Source: Bacillota bacterium (GTDB taxonomy: Bacteria > Bacillota > Clostridia > Oscillospirales > Ruminococcaceae). Taken from it: a DNA stretch of 54,483 bases. A program made the translations under genes and the position numbers. Positions 10,710 to 19,630 of the stretch are shown here, in pieces. Below the pieces are notes generated by a model, which had not been told where the DNA came from, did not search any database, and worked only from the letters and a program-made list of their open reading frames with translations. Each line of letters starts with the position of its first letter. Position 1 is the stretch's first letter. Where the stretch lies: NCBI GenBank assembly GCA_023457355.1, contig JAEWLW010000084.1, positions 1-54,483 of the forward strand, written 5' to 3'.

Positions 10710-11657
10710 TTACTGTAGTGTAATGCGGTCGATGATGAAATGTGGCCGGTGCTTGGCCTCCTGATACACCCGGCCGACATACTCGCCGATGATACCAAGG
10801 CTTAAAAGCTGGATACCCCCGAGCAGCCAGATGGAGCCCATCAGCGTGGTCCAGCCCTGGACGGTATAGCCCAGCAGTTTTTGCAGCAGCAAAACCAGCA
10901 GCGTTATGACGCTGGCAACAAAAATAAGCGCGCCGGTGGTGGTCACCAGACGAATCGGCTTAATCGAAAAGGCGGTGATGCCGTCAAAAGCGAAAAGCAA
11001 CATTTTTTTTAGCGGGTATTTGCTTTTGCCTGCAAAGCGCTCGCGACGCTCATAGGTTACAATAGCGTGCCGATAGCCGATCAGCGGCACAATACCGCGT
11101 AAAAAAAGATTCGCCTCGTTAAACTGCATCAGCCCTTCCAATGCGCGGCGGGAAAGAAGGCGGTAGTCGGCATGGTTGTCAACAATATCAACCCCCAGCG
11201 CCTGCATAAGCTTATAGAAGCCCTCGGCTGTTGTACGCTTAAAAATCGTATCGGTGTCGCGTTTGGAGCGAACGCCGTACACCACGTCACAGCCATCCTG
11301 AAAATGTGCAACCATCTCGTCGATGGCATCTACATCGTCCTGCAGGTCGGCATCCAGGCTGATGGCGGCGTCACAGTGATCCCTCGCTACCGTTAAACCG
11401 GCGAGCAGGGCGTTCTGGTGGCCTTTGTTGCGCGAAAGCTTGACGCCGGCAAAATGGGCGTCCTGCCGGGAGAAATCCTCAATAATGCGCCAGGTGCCGT
11501 CGCGGCTGCCGTCATCCACAAAGAGAATGCGGCTTTTGTCGTCTATCCTGCCCGACTGCGTCAGCGCAGCCAATTTGGCACGCAGCCGGGAAGCCGTCTC
11601 AGGAAGAACTTCCTGTTCGTTGTAACAGGGAACCACAAGATAGAGCACAGTTGTCAT
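10710..11657 (-). CDS. Family 2 polyprenyl-phosphate glycosyltransferase (CsbB/GtrB-like)
   Basis: A 315-residue GT-A enzyme followed by two C-terminal membrane helices (about 232-255 and 265-292). Motifs: VVPCYNEQEVLPET at the nucleotide-binding edge, VDDGSRDGTW, and the metal-binding SLDADLQDD. This architecture belongs to enzymes that move a sugar from a nucleotide sugar to undecaprenyl phosphate on the cytoplasmic face. The start ATG overlaps the stop of the upstream yfhO-like gene (ATGA), so the two are coupled. In Bacillus, Listeria and Staphylococcus, CsbB-type enzymes act with YfhO-type proteins to glycosylate lipoteichoic acid or other wall polymers; I infer the same here, sugar unknown. 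Confidence 0.92.
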   Translation of the reverse strand: MTTVLYLVVPCYNEQEVLPETASRLRAKLAALTQSGRIDDKSRILFVDDGSRDGTWRIIEDFSRQDAHFAGVKLSRNKGHQNALLAGLTVARDHCDAAISLDADLQDDVDAIDEMVAHFQDGCDVVYGVRSKRDTDTIFKRTTAEGFYKLMQALGVDIVDNHADYRLLSRRALEGLMQFNEANLFLRGIVPLIGYRHAIVTYERRERFAGKSKYPLKKMLLFAFDGITAFSIKPIRLVTTTGALIFVASVITLLVLLLQKLLGYTVQGWTTLMGSIWLLGGIQLLSLGIIGEYVGRVYQEAKHRPHFIIDRITLQ

Positions 11658-14134
11658 GGCGCATCCTCCTCATCGGTGTCGGGCGGGACATAGGGCAGTT
11701 CATCGAGTGTTTCGAGATATTCCTCCAGCGAACGGGGGCGCTGTGTCGGAGGCGCCGGCGGCGGCTCAGCGGGTGCCGCAGCGGGGCGTGGTGTGACAGG
11801 ATGCCGCCGGCGCAGTAAAAATGCCAGCAGCAGATAAAAAATCAGCAGCACCAGCGCTGTCAGCGATATTTTGATGCCGACTGCAAGGCCTGGCGTCACA
11901 TAGTCAAAACGGATGGTCGTCTGCCCGGCGGGCACGCGTACCGCCATAAAGCCGACGTTGGCCTTTTCGATGAGGACCGGATTTCCGTTGACACTCGCCC
12001 GCCAGCCCTTATCATACGGCACCGAGAAGAACATCAGCCGCTCCTGCGGCAGGTTGGCCGTGGCGTTAAAGCCGCGATTGTCGATGACAAAGCTATCGGC
12101 TGAAAGCGTATAGCGCTCGTCGATGGAATCCTGCAGCCCAAGCTCGGAAATAGCGCCGTAATCCGCCTCGGACAGCTCTTCAATGATGTCGGTATTACGG
12201 ATGATGGCCGCGTCCGAAAGTTCCAGCGCATGCAGCATATGGCGGACTTTCTGCTCGCCGGAAAGCGGTTTCATCGCCTCTTCGCCGATGGCAAACTCAT
12301 AGGCGAAGCCCATGGGGATATAATCGCTGTTTTCGTAAATTTTATAGCCGAGTTGCTCGTCAAAAAAAGTGTAGTGGGGCATGGGCGCCTGCTCTTTGTT
12401 ATCGGCAGCGATGAACAGCCAGCGCACCGAAAGCAATGCGCGCAGCGCCGTGTAATCGACCGGCGGCTTTGAAGAAACGTCGCGCTTGATGCCGACGTAA
12501 GGGTAAAATTCCATGATGGAAGCCGGCACGATGGAATGAAATGCCTGAATGTTGGGCAGGCCCCAGAACATGCCTAGATTATCCATGCACTCGTACAAAT
12601 CGCTTCGCGCAAAGGGTGCGTCCGGAACAGACAGCGTCTTTCTGCCATCCAGCGCAACATCCACAAACCAGTCGTCGTTGCGCTTGCTGCTTTTGCCGCT
12701 GATGAGATAGCCGGTGGTGAACGCCACAATGATAAACGACAGGAAAATGCAGGTTACACGCTGGAAGGCCGGGCTATCACGCAGCAGGAACAGCAGGATG
12801 GCCGAAAGCAGCAGGCAGAGCATGGCGGCAAAGACAATCAGCCAAAATCCGGCCGCGTTATCATACAGGCCTAAAGTTACTTTGCTGTCCTTATCCACAA
12901 CAGGGGAAAAGGCGACGGCAGCCGAGATGACAAAAATAAAGCCCGCCGTCCAGCGCCAGCCGCTTTTCCAGCCCAGGCGCATGGCGTCGGTATCCCGTTC
13001 TTCCAGCGCGGTGGCGGTGGCGACACACATCATCAGCACCGGCATATAAAACCACCGCGCATAGTAAGAATGGTTGAACAGCACAAAAGTGGCATTGAAC
13101 ACCGGCACGAGTGCCATAATCAGCGAAAGAATGATGAGGCGCTTATGGAAGTTTTTCCGCTTGGCAGCGCAAAAAGCGATGACGCCGGTGGTTGAAAACA
13201 GGGGCAGCCACGCCGAGAGCGACGCCCACTTTGCGCCCATATCGGGGAAAAAGTTCGGGCGCGAGGGCAACTCCGGCGGAAAGAAAAAGCTTTGGATGAT
13301 AGCGGGTAAACGCTGGTTAAAACCGTATACCCACATCAGCCAGCCGTTGAGCAGGTTGTCCCATCCGGTGCGCGGGTTGCCCATCAGCGCCAGCACCGAG
13401 GGAACCAGGCAGATGGAGGACAGCGCGACACCCAGCACCGCCTCAAAAACAATCCGTGCAAACTTGCGCACATTGCAGCCCCAGCCACCGGTGGCGATGC
13501 GGACGAACACATAGAGCACGACAAAAACAACCTCACCGATGAAGAACCAGTAGTTGATAAGGCAGTTTACACCCACCATGGCGGCAAAAAATCCGCGGCG
13601 GTTATAAACCACCAACTCTTCCAGTGCCACAAGGAGCAGCGGAAAAAAGACACAGACATCATGGAAGTGATTAAAAAAGATGTTAAAGGTCATAAAACCC
13701 GAAAAAGCGTACAGAACTGCGCCGACGATGGCCCAGTTTGTGTCACGGACAAACCGCTTGATATATAAGTATGCCGTCAGCGCAGCACAGGCGGTTTTAA
13801 GCATGAGCAGCGGCGCCATGAGATGGGGCACAAAATCGCTGGGGAAGGGCAGCGTCAGCCAAAAAAAGGGCGAGAAGAGCAGATAAAAGCTGTAGGAGCC
13901 GATAAAGTTCGCGCCCAGATCGGTATTCCAATTCCAGAAAATGTTACCGGAGCGAACCATTTCATGCGCAAGTCTGTAAAAGGGTATCTGCTGGACGTTA
14001 AAATCGCCCAGAAATATAAAGTAACCCCGGTTGTATATCATCAAAGGGGTAAAAATAGCGAAAGCAAGCCCCAGCGCCCATAAAAAGGCTTTTGATTTTC
14101 CGTGCCGGGTGTCCGCTTGTGTTGTGAAATCCAC
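11654..14134 (-). CDS. YfhO-family membrane protein (putative GT-C glycosyltransferase)
   Basis: An 826-residue polytopic protein: about a dozen helices from residue 18 to 500, an extracytoplasmic C-terminal beta domain (about 510-760) with LFFSVPYDKGWRASVNG and GLAVGIKISL typical of YfhO, a last helix near 765-785 and a Pro/Ala-rich acidic tail. YfhO proteins are thought to accept the lipid-linked sugar made by a CsbB-like GT2 and transfer it to a cell-envelope polymer outside. The start is GTG with GAGGTGAG upstream. It is first in a tail-to-head operon with the GT2 gene. Confidence 0.9.
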   Translation of the reverse strand: MDFTTQADTRHGKSKAFLWALGLAFAIFTPLMIYNRGYFIFLGDFNVQQIPFYRLAHEMVRSGNIFWNWNTDLGANFIGSYSFYLLFSPFFWLTLPFPSDFVPHLMAPLLMLKTACAALTAYLYIKRFVRDTNWAIVGAVLYAFSGFMTFNIFFNHFHDVCVFFPLLLVALEELVVYNRRGFFAAMVGVNCLINYWFFIGEVVFVVLYVFVRIATGGWGCNVRKFARIVFEAVLGVALSSICLVPSVLALMGNPRTGWDNLLNGWLMWVYGFNQRLPAIIQSFFFPPELPSRPNFFPDMGAKWASLSAWLPLFSTTGVIAFCAAKRKNFHKRLIILSLIMALVPVFNATFVLFNHSYYARWFYMPVLMMCVATATALEERDTDAMRLGWKSGWRWTAGFIFVISAAVAFSPVVDKDSKVTLGLYDNAAGFWLIVFAAMLCLLLSAILLFLLRDSPAFQRVTCIFLSFIIVAFTTGYLISGKSSKRNDDWFVDVALDGRKTLSVPDAPFARSDLYECMDNLGMFWGLPNIQAFHSIVPASIMEFYPYVGIKRDVSSKPPVDYTALRALLSVRWLFIAADNKEQAPMPHYTFFDEQLGYKIYENSDYIPMGFAYEFAIGEEAMKPLSGEQKVRHMLHALELSDAAIIRNTDIIEELSEADYGAISELGLQDSIDERYTLSADSFVIDNRGFNATANLPQERLMFFSVPYDKGWRASVNGNPVLIEKANVGFMAVRVPAGQTTIRFDYVTPGLAVGIKISLTALVLLIFYLLLAFLLRRRHPVTPRPAAAPAEPPPAPPTQRPRSLEEYLETLDELPYVPPDTDEEDAP

Positions 14135-14429
14135 CGACTCACCTCATTAAACATTTTGATATGGATACTATTTCGCATTCGGCTTCGCGCTGGCGCGCCA
14201 TCCTTCAAAAGGGCAGGGAGACCTTTTGGGCTTTTCAGCGATTTTGACAAAATCAGAGCCTTTAATGCGCAATAACATTATTTCAATAATATAGTATACC
14301 ACAAAACCAAGATTTTCATATGAGCAAATATTGAAAACAGAAAAAAACGGCGATCGTTGAAAGTTTATCGCCATCGGTTCGGTTTTATGTTACAATAGTA
14401 ACGCAACTGACATAATAGAGGTGTAAAAA
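14135..14429. other. Divergent intergenic region
   Basis: AT-rich, about 295 bases, between the yfhO-like gene and the yfbR-like gene. A TACAAT-like -10 near 14391 could serve the rightward gene, but its -35 is poor. No gene seen. Confidence 0.4.
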
Positions 14430-15038
14430 ATGCGCGGTTTTTTTGCCATGATATCCCGTATGAAATATATCGACCGTTGGGGGCTTATGCGCTGCACCCG
14501 CAACGAGACACTGGCTGAGCACACACTTGAGGCAGCCTTGCTGACCCATGCGCTGGTGGAGATCGGGAATGCCCGATTCATGCGGTCGCTGGATGCGGGG
14601 CGGGCGGTGCTCATTGCGCTTTACCACGACAGCGCCGAGATTATTACGGGTGACCTGCCCACGCCGGTGAAATACCACGACCTGAGCATCCGCGTCGCTT
14701 ATCATTCGATAGAGCGCCAGGCGACCAAACGCTTATTGGCGATGCTGCCGGAGTCGCTGCTGCCGGCGTTTGCGCCCTGCCTGGACCCCGACCAGGCGGA
14801 TAAGGAGACCTACGGGCCCTATATTAAGGCAGCGGACAAGCTTTCGGCGCTGATTAAATGCACCGAAGAGCTTAAAGCCGGTAATACGGAATTTCAGTCG
14901 GCATCTAAAGCAATAGCAGGTCATCCCGCGCTGCAGCTGCCCGAGGCGCAGATTTTTATCAAGGAATATCTGCCGGCTTATGCGTTACCCCTTGATGAAG
15001 TTGAACGCTTTGGTAAAGCCGAAAAGGCGGAGGAATAG
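14430..15038 (+). CDS. yfbR: HD-domain 5'-deoxynucleotidase, YfbR-like
   Basis: A 202-residue HD-superfamily phosphohydrolase. The pattern matches YfbR: Arg16-Trp17 (substrate phosphate and selectivity), His31, His66-Asp67 (HD pair), Glu70, Asp75, and a late Asp in KAADKLSALIK. YfbR removes phosphate from deoxyribonucleoside 5'-monophosphates. The length matches the family (about 200). ATG at 14430 follows GAGGTG. Single gene, ending at a bidirectional terminator. The assignment rests on motif spacing, so the broader HD-family label is the fallback. Confidence 0.88.
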   Translation: MRGFFAMISRMKYIDRWGLMRCTRNETLAEHTLEAALLTHALVEIGNARFMRSLDAGRAVLIALYHDSAEIITGDLPTPVKYHDLSIRVAYHSIERQATKRLLAMLPESLLPAFAPCLDPDQADKETYGPYIKAADKLSALIKCTEELKAGNTEFQSASKAIAGHPALQLPEAQIFIKEYLPAYALPLDEVERFGKAEKAEE

Positions 15039-15263
15039 TCTGGCGGTGTTGATTGCCCACGGATTCGCTTTATAGTGGATTTATTTGCAAAGTGGCCTGG
15101 TATTTGCGAAGCTATTTTTCGCGCTGCAAGGCAGACGACAAAAACAGGTTGGCACCTGGCGAGGGAGCCAACGCGGCAGCATAGTAAATAGGGCGCAAGG
15201 GCGGGATGCTTTTTAAGTTAACCGCCTATAACTTACGCTGAAATAAATGAAGCGCCATATGGT
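15039..15263. other. Intergenic, candidate second repeat family copy
   Basis: No gene. The block from AAGTGGCCTGG at 15090 through CGCG and AAGGC to about 15190 resembles 9968-10050 and, inverted, 43120-43197. Confidence 0.35.
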
Positions 15264-15304
15264 AAAAGCCTGATTCTGCACAAGGCGGCAGAATCAGGCT
15301 TTTT
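15264..15304. terminator. Bidirectional terminator
   Basis: A perfect 16-bp stem AAAAGCCTGATTCTGC / GCAGAATCAGGCTTTT with an 8-nt loop between the convergent yfbR-like and hydrolase genes. A-tract and T-tract flank both arms, so it can stop transcription in both directions. Confidence 0.9.
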
Positions 15305-15333
15305 AAATTGGCCCTTATTTATGTGTTGCGCGA

Positions 15334-16215
15334 TTAAAGCTGCTGCCCGCACAGTTCGCGCAGCACAACGCGGATAGCGGCCGCCGCGTTGATGCTAAAG
15401 GCCTCATAGGGCCACACGGGGCGGTAGCGCTCGCTCCAGTATTGTGCAGCATAACCTTCAAAGATGCCGCCATAGTCGCGCCCCTCTTCAAACAGACGGC
15501 GGATTAAATCTGCGGATTCGACGATCGCTGTCCGGGACGCAGTGAGGTAGCCGGTGCTCTGTTCCATCGTGAGCGGCTCCTGCGTATGGGATAGCATAAA
15601 CTGGCGCGGACCCAATGCGGCAATGCGGTCCACCGAATTGAGCGCACTTTGGTAACCGCTCAAAAAACAGGGCTGCACACGGCCGTCCGGACGAATGACA
15701 CCGAGTGTTTCGCACAGCCAGGCAACGTTTTCAGCGGGAAAGTCTACCGAGAGGGAATCCTTTGTATGCCCCGGCGTAAACAGTATCCGGAGCACGTCAT
15801 CGTCAAAAGGGAATTCCTGTCCTTCAACAAGCGGCAGGGTGACCTGCAACGCGGCGTCATCAAAGTTGCCGCCCGTATAATCGGCACCATAGAGCCGCTG
15901 GGCATTCCGGCACATTTTGTGGATTGTCTCTAACGCATTTGGCTTTGAAAAAACCTCACGCACATAGGGATGCGCATAGATTGACGTGCCGGGGAAAGCA
16001 CGTTGCAGCCAGGGCAATCCGGCTGCATGATCGTAGTGTGAATGGGAGAGAATAATAGCATCCAGCGCTCTGCCGTCCAAACGTGCCTTGATGTTTTCCA
16101 CTGTTTCCGGCGCACAGAACGAGACCGTACAATCCAGCAAAACGGCGGAGCGCTCTCCAAGAATCAATTGGCAGTTACCGGCAGGATGCGCTGAGATAAA
16201 AAAGGGTTGTAACAT
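15334..16215 (-). CDS. Metallo-beta-lactamase-fold hydrolase
   Basis: A 293-residue MBL-fold protein with the metal motif SHSHYDHAAG at about residue 75, a downstream GHTKDS His, and a later Asp/His region (MLSHTQEP). Family members include glyoxalase II-like thioesterases, lactonases and RNases; the single-domain size suggests a small-molecule hydrolase. The open frame extends 54 codons upstream, but the start at 16215 has GAAGGAAGGA upstream and begins at the first conserved beta strand (MLQPFFISAHPAGN). No signal peptide from this start. Substrate unknown. Confidence 0.87.
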   Translation of the reverse strand: MLQPFFISAHPAGNCQLILGERSAVLLDCTVSFCAPETVENIKARLDGRALDAIILSHSHYDHAAGLPWLQRAFPGTSIYAHPYVREVFSKPNALETIHKMCRNAQRLYGADYTGGNFDDAALQVTLPLVEGQEFPFDDDVLRILFTPGHTKDSLSVDFPAENVAWLCETLGVIRPDGRVQPCFLSGYQSALNSVDRIAALGPRQFMLSHTQEPLTMEQSTGYLTASRTAIVESADLIRRLFEEGRDYGGIFEGYAAQYWSERYRPVWPYEAFSINAAAAIRVVLRELCGQQL

Positions 16216-16651
16216 GCGGGTCCTTCCTTCAAGATGAGATAATGATGTGCCTATTATGGCACATTCTGCAGAAAAATGGAAGGGTGTCTGCACACGGGCA
16301 GCTAAGGCAAGGATGAAAGCAAGTGCAAGCACGAACCGGGCGTGCAAGATCATAGAACAGAATTTTATTTCTGGCAATATTTTGCAGGAAATTTAAAGCG
16401 GAAATTGCAGTTTTATTCTGTGCGTCAGTCGATGAAATCAAATTAATTTTTGAGAAAAAGAAAAAATTTTAAAAATTTTTACAATTTAAAAAATGAATCA
16501 TACCCCTTGGATTGATGCAGAAAACAATGAAAAAATCAATTTCAAATGCTAAAATATGAATCAAATTATTTGTGTCCGTCAAAACTTAGACTAATAAATA
16601 ACAAGCGGCCTAAATGCGTGAAAATGGCTTATTTAAGCGCAAAAAAGGCTA
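16216..16651. other. AT-rich divergent intergenic region
   Basis: Very AT-rich with A/T runs around 16440-16500. It contains the upstream region of two divergent genes and no credible coding sequence. Confidence 0.45.
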
Positions 16652-16680
16652 TTGACGCATCAAAATTAATGGGGTATTAT
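16652..16680 (+). promoter_or_regulatory. Sigma-A-type promoter of the 2-hydroxyacid dehydrogenase
   Basis: TTGACG (16652-16657), a 17-nt spacer and TATTAT (16675-16680). Transcription would begin near 16687, upstream of GGGAGG and the ATG at 16732, which also supports that start over the longer frame. Confidence 0.75.
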
Positions 16681-16731
16681 GTAAACATTCTAGCATTAAT
16701 ACCATTATTTTTTCGGGAGGATACAACCATT

Positions 16732-17670
16732 ATGAAGTGCTTAATTATTGACGCTGTGCATGAAGCCATTGCGCAGGAACTTGGAAAACATATGCAGGTG
16801 GATCACAAGATGCTGCCCACACAGGCGGAACTTGTCACGCTGATTCCCGATTATGATGTCCTGATTATGCGTGTTGATCCTGCAATTAATAAAGAGATTC
16901 TGGAGGCAGCCAAGAACCTTAAGGTGATTGGTGTCTGTTCGGTGGGCTTGAACCACATCGATATGGAGGCAGCCAAAGCGAAGGGCATTCAGGTGTTTAA
17001 CGCGCCCGGCCTCAATGCCAACGCGGTTGCCGAGCTGACCATTTCCAAGATGCTTGATCTTGCACGCAACACCATGACCGCCAACCACGATGTTAAGATC
17101 CTTAAGCAGTGGGATAAATATAAGTTTGTCGGTCGTGAGCTGCGTGGACGCACCCTTGGCGTTGTAGGCTTTGGCCGAATTGGTCGCCGTGTGGCTGAAC
17201 TCGGACGTGCTTTCGGCATGACGACGGTCGCTTACGACCCGTTCCTCAAGCCTGAGGATTTTCAAAAAGAAAACACCACTGGCCTGGCGGTTGAAGAACT
17301 GCTTAAAGTATCCGATTTCATTTCTATTCACGTTCCGCTGACGCCTGAGACGCGTGATTTGGTTTCTAAAAAGCAAATTGATTTCATGAAGAATGACGCT
17401 GTTGTTCTCAATATGAGCCGCGGCGGCATTGTCAATGAGAAGGACGCCTATGAGGCGCTTAAAAACGGTCAGCTTGGCGGATTTGGCAGCGACGTTCTTG
17501 AAAACGAGCTGGCTGACGGTGGTCTCACAGAGGGTGCGGGCTTTGATTCCCCCTTGTTTGAGCTGGATAATTTCATCGTTTCTCCCCATATCGGTGCACA
17601 GTCTGTTGACGCATCAAGAGACATCGGTGCACATATTGTTGCCAAGGTAAAAGAAACTTTATCTCTATAA
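16732..17670 (+). CDS. D-isomer-specific 2-hydroxyacid dehydrogenase
   Basis: A 312-residue NAD-dependent dehydrogenase of the SerA/LdhA family. The Rossmann motif is GVVGFGRIGRRVAELG at about residue 144. The catalytic Arg lies in NMSRGGIVNE, the Glu region follows at about 253, and the His is in SPHIGAQS. There is no C-terminal ACT domain, so it is shorter than full SerA and may be a glycerate/hydroxypyruvate-type or D-lactate-type enzyme rather than the serine-pathway enzyme. It starts at ATG after GGGAGG. It is transcribed alone from the promoter at 16652 and stopped by a strong hairpin. Confidence 0.92.
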   Translation: MKCLIIDAVHEAIAQELGKHMQVDHKMLPTQAELVTLIPDYDVLIMRVDPAINKEILEAAKNLKVIGVCSVGLNHIDMEAAKAKGIQVFNAPGLNANAVAELTISKMLDLARNTMTANHDVKILKQWDKYKFVGRELRGRTLGVVGFGRIGRRVAELGRAFGMTTVAYDPFLKPEDFQKENTTGLAVEELLKVSDFISIHVPLTPETRDLVSKKQIDFMKNDAVVLNMSRGGIVNEKDAYEALKNGQLGGFGSDVLENELADGGLTEGAGFDSPLFELDNFIVSPHIGAQSVDASRDIGAHIVAKVKETLSL

Positions 17671-17701
17671 TCTGCCCAATACATTTTTTTCACTTTCAGA
17701 T

Positions 17702-17730
17702 AAAAGGCCACAGTTTAACTGTGGCCTTTT
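17702..17730 (+). terminator. Rho-independent terminator of the dehydrogenase
   Basis: Perfect 12-bp stem AAAAGGCCACAG / CTGTGGCCTTTT with a 5-nt loop, about 30 nt after the stop. Confidence 0.92.
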
Positions 17731-18473
17731 ATCTGTTTGGCGCGAAAGCTTCAAAGTGTTGAACTGGAAACGCAAATGGCCACTTTGAATAATTATCGCT
17801 GCTAATATATGTGCAATTATTATAGAAAAAAGGCGCTTGCTTTGTCCTTGGCGGAAAACACAAGAAGTGAATATTAAATGAATAATAGACGAAGTATATA
17901 CTGTTTTTATAAATTCTATTTAAAATGGCTGACATATAATTCATAAACACTTCATAGAGTTGATAGATTTTACCGGTTCAAAAAATTTGAAAAGTGAAAA
18001 TATATTGCAAAATTCAGCGCGACGTCCTACAAGTAAGTACACTTTAATAGCAAAAACAGAACAATTATTTACATCGCAAACCAAAACTGCCTTTTGAATA
18101 GTCTAAAAATAGGTGTTAAAATTGTGCAATATAACGATTTAGTAATCAAAGTATTTAAAAGAGCATGAAATTTTTTAAGTATTATGACATACATATAATC
18201 ATTGCCTAAAAATTAAGTTTATGTTAATATTTATATGTATTCTTTCATCGATCTGTTTGTGAATGATGGACAATCAAGACTTAAATTGTATATGTGATGA
18301 AGGAAACAGGAAAGGGGATAGATAATAAAACAATAGCGGCATTTTCCCGTAGGTATGTGCGCTCTGACAAAAACGGTGGGCCTGTATCGCTCGTGCTCTA
18401 TAAATAAGATGCTTCGTACCCGGTACGGATCTCTGGTTTGTCAGACAAAATTTGGATAGGAGTGACCAATATA
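17731..18473 (+). other. Long AT-rich region and leader upstream of the TRAP operon
   Basis: About 740 bases without a gene. From the promoter at 18202 the predicted 5' leader is about 235 nt. In it CTGACAAA (near 18363) and TTTGTCAG (near 18436) can pair and enclose a GTACCCGGTAC palindrome. No known riboswitch consensus recognised. Confidence 0.5.
18202..18230 (+). promoter_or_regulatory. Putative promoter of the TAXI-TRAP operon
   Basis: TTGCCT (18202-18207), 17-nt spacer, TAATAT (18225-18230). It is the best -35/-10 pair I found upstream of the solute-binding protein. Confidence 0.5.
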
Positions 18474-19499
18474 ATGAAGAAAATTTCCGTAATTGCATTG
18501 GCATTGACCATGATTCTTGTGGCAACCGCTTGCGGCGGTTCGTCCAGCACGGCACCGGCGGCTTCTTCCGCACCGGCATCTTCAGCTGCTCCCGCTTCTT
18601 CTGCGCCGGCGGCCGGTAAGACCGTCATCCTCACCATCGGTACCGCTGATACCGGCGGCACGATGTACCCCGTAGGCTGCACCATTGCCAAGGTTATCAA
18701 CGATAATGTCCCCGGTGTTAAGGTGAATGCCGAGACCTCTGCGGGTTCCCCGGCCAACACCGTCAACCTGCAGGCCGGCGAAATCGATCTCGGCATGATC
18801 GCGGGTGACGTTGCTTACGAGGCTTACAGCGGAACCGGCAAGTTCGAAGGCAAGGCTTGCGCTGATATCCGTGCGCTGGCGGCCACCTATCCGTCCCTTT
18901 CCAACTGGATCGTGCTCGATGCTTCCAACCTGACGTACATCGAGGATCTCGGTGGCAAGAAGCTGGCCATTGGACCTTCCGCATCTGCAACCGCTATCGC
19001 TGCTAACGCTGCTCTTGAGGCTGCGGGCGTTACCGCGGGCGCGAGCGAGTACCTTGGCCTGACCGAAGGCGCCGACTCTGTTGGCGATGGCGTTCACGAC
19101 GCTGCCCACGCATTTGCCGGTATTCCTGTCGGCGGTTTCCTCAACCTGACCAACATCAAGGCTGCACATCTGCTTGCTTACAAGGAAGAAACCCTTGATA
19201 AGGTTATCGCTGCGAACGGCTCTTACTACAAGGCCGTCATTCCTGCGGGCACCTATAACAACCAGACTGAGGATATCCCCACCTTCGGCGTTAAGTGCCT
19301 CGTAGCGGTTAACGCTTCGATGGACGACGAGCTTGTCAGCAAAATGGCCGAGGCGCTGCACACCCATCCCGATGATCTGGTTGCCGGACATGCTGCTATG
19401 ACCGCGATGACCGATGCGGCTTTCATGTGCAACGATCTGCCCATTCCGCTGCATCCCGGCGCCGAAGCTTACTACAAGAGCGCTGGTCTCATCAAGTAA
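18474..19499 (+). CDS. TAXI-family TRAP transporter solute-binding lipoprotein
   Basis: A 341-residue lipoprotein: signal peptide with a lipobox ending ATAC (Cys20), an Ala/Ser/Pro linker, then a TAXI (PF16868-type) binding domain opening with ILTIGTADTGGTMYPVG and containing VNAETSAGSPANTVNLQAGE. TAXI proteins capture organic acids such as C4-dicarboxylates or glutamate outside the cell and pass them to a DctQM-type permease, here the next gene. ATG at 18474 is preceded by AGGAG and begins the signal peptide; the earlier in-frame start at 18438 has neither. Substrate not deducible. Confidence 0.93.
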   Translation: MKKISVIALALTMILVATACGGSSSTAPAASSAPASSAAPASSAPAAGKTVILTIGTADTGGTMYPVGCTIAKVINDNVPGVKVNAETSAGSPANTVNLQAGEIDLGMIAGDVAYEAYSGTGKFEGKACADIRALAATYPSLSNWIVLDASNLTYIEDLGGKKLAIGPSASATAIAANAALEAAGVTAGASEYLGLTEGADSVGDGVHDAAHAFAGIPVGGFLNLTNIKAAHLLAYKEETLDKVIAANGSYYKAVIPAGTYNNQTEDIPTFGVKCLVAVNASMDDELVSKMAEALHTHPDDLVAGHAAMTAMTDAAFMCNDLPIPLHPGAEAYYKSAGLIK

Positions 19500-19546
19500 G
19501 TTTATAGCAACCTTTACAATTTAAGCAACATTTCCGAATTAAGTCA

Positions 19547-19583
19547 GATGCCGTTCGGAGCGATACGCGCTTCGGACGGCATC
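19547..19583 (+). promoter_or_regulatory. Intercistronic hairpin between TRAP binding protein and permease
   Basis: A 16-bp stem (GATGCCGTTCGGAGCG with CGCTTCGGACGGCATC, two G-U type mismatches) with a 5-nt loop and no T tract. Such hairpins often protect or attenuate, giving more binding protein than permease. That role is inferred. Confidence 0.6.
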
Positions 19584-19630
19584 GGCAAATTCAGCTTAAA
19601 TGCTGAGAATTGAGGATTAAGGAGATTTTT

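Noticed and set aside
16216..16377. Hydrophobic 54-residue N-terminal extension of the MBL-fold protein, looking like a signal peptide
   Set aside because: The start at 16215 has a good ribosome binding site and begins the conserved fold; the extension has none.
16546..16731. Upstream extension of the 2-hydroxyacid dehydrogenase frame
   Set aside because: It spans the promoter at 16652-16680 and lacks homology; the ATG at 16732 has a proper ribosome binding site.
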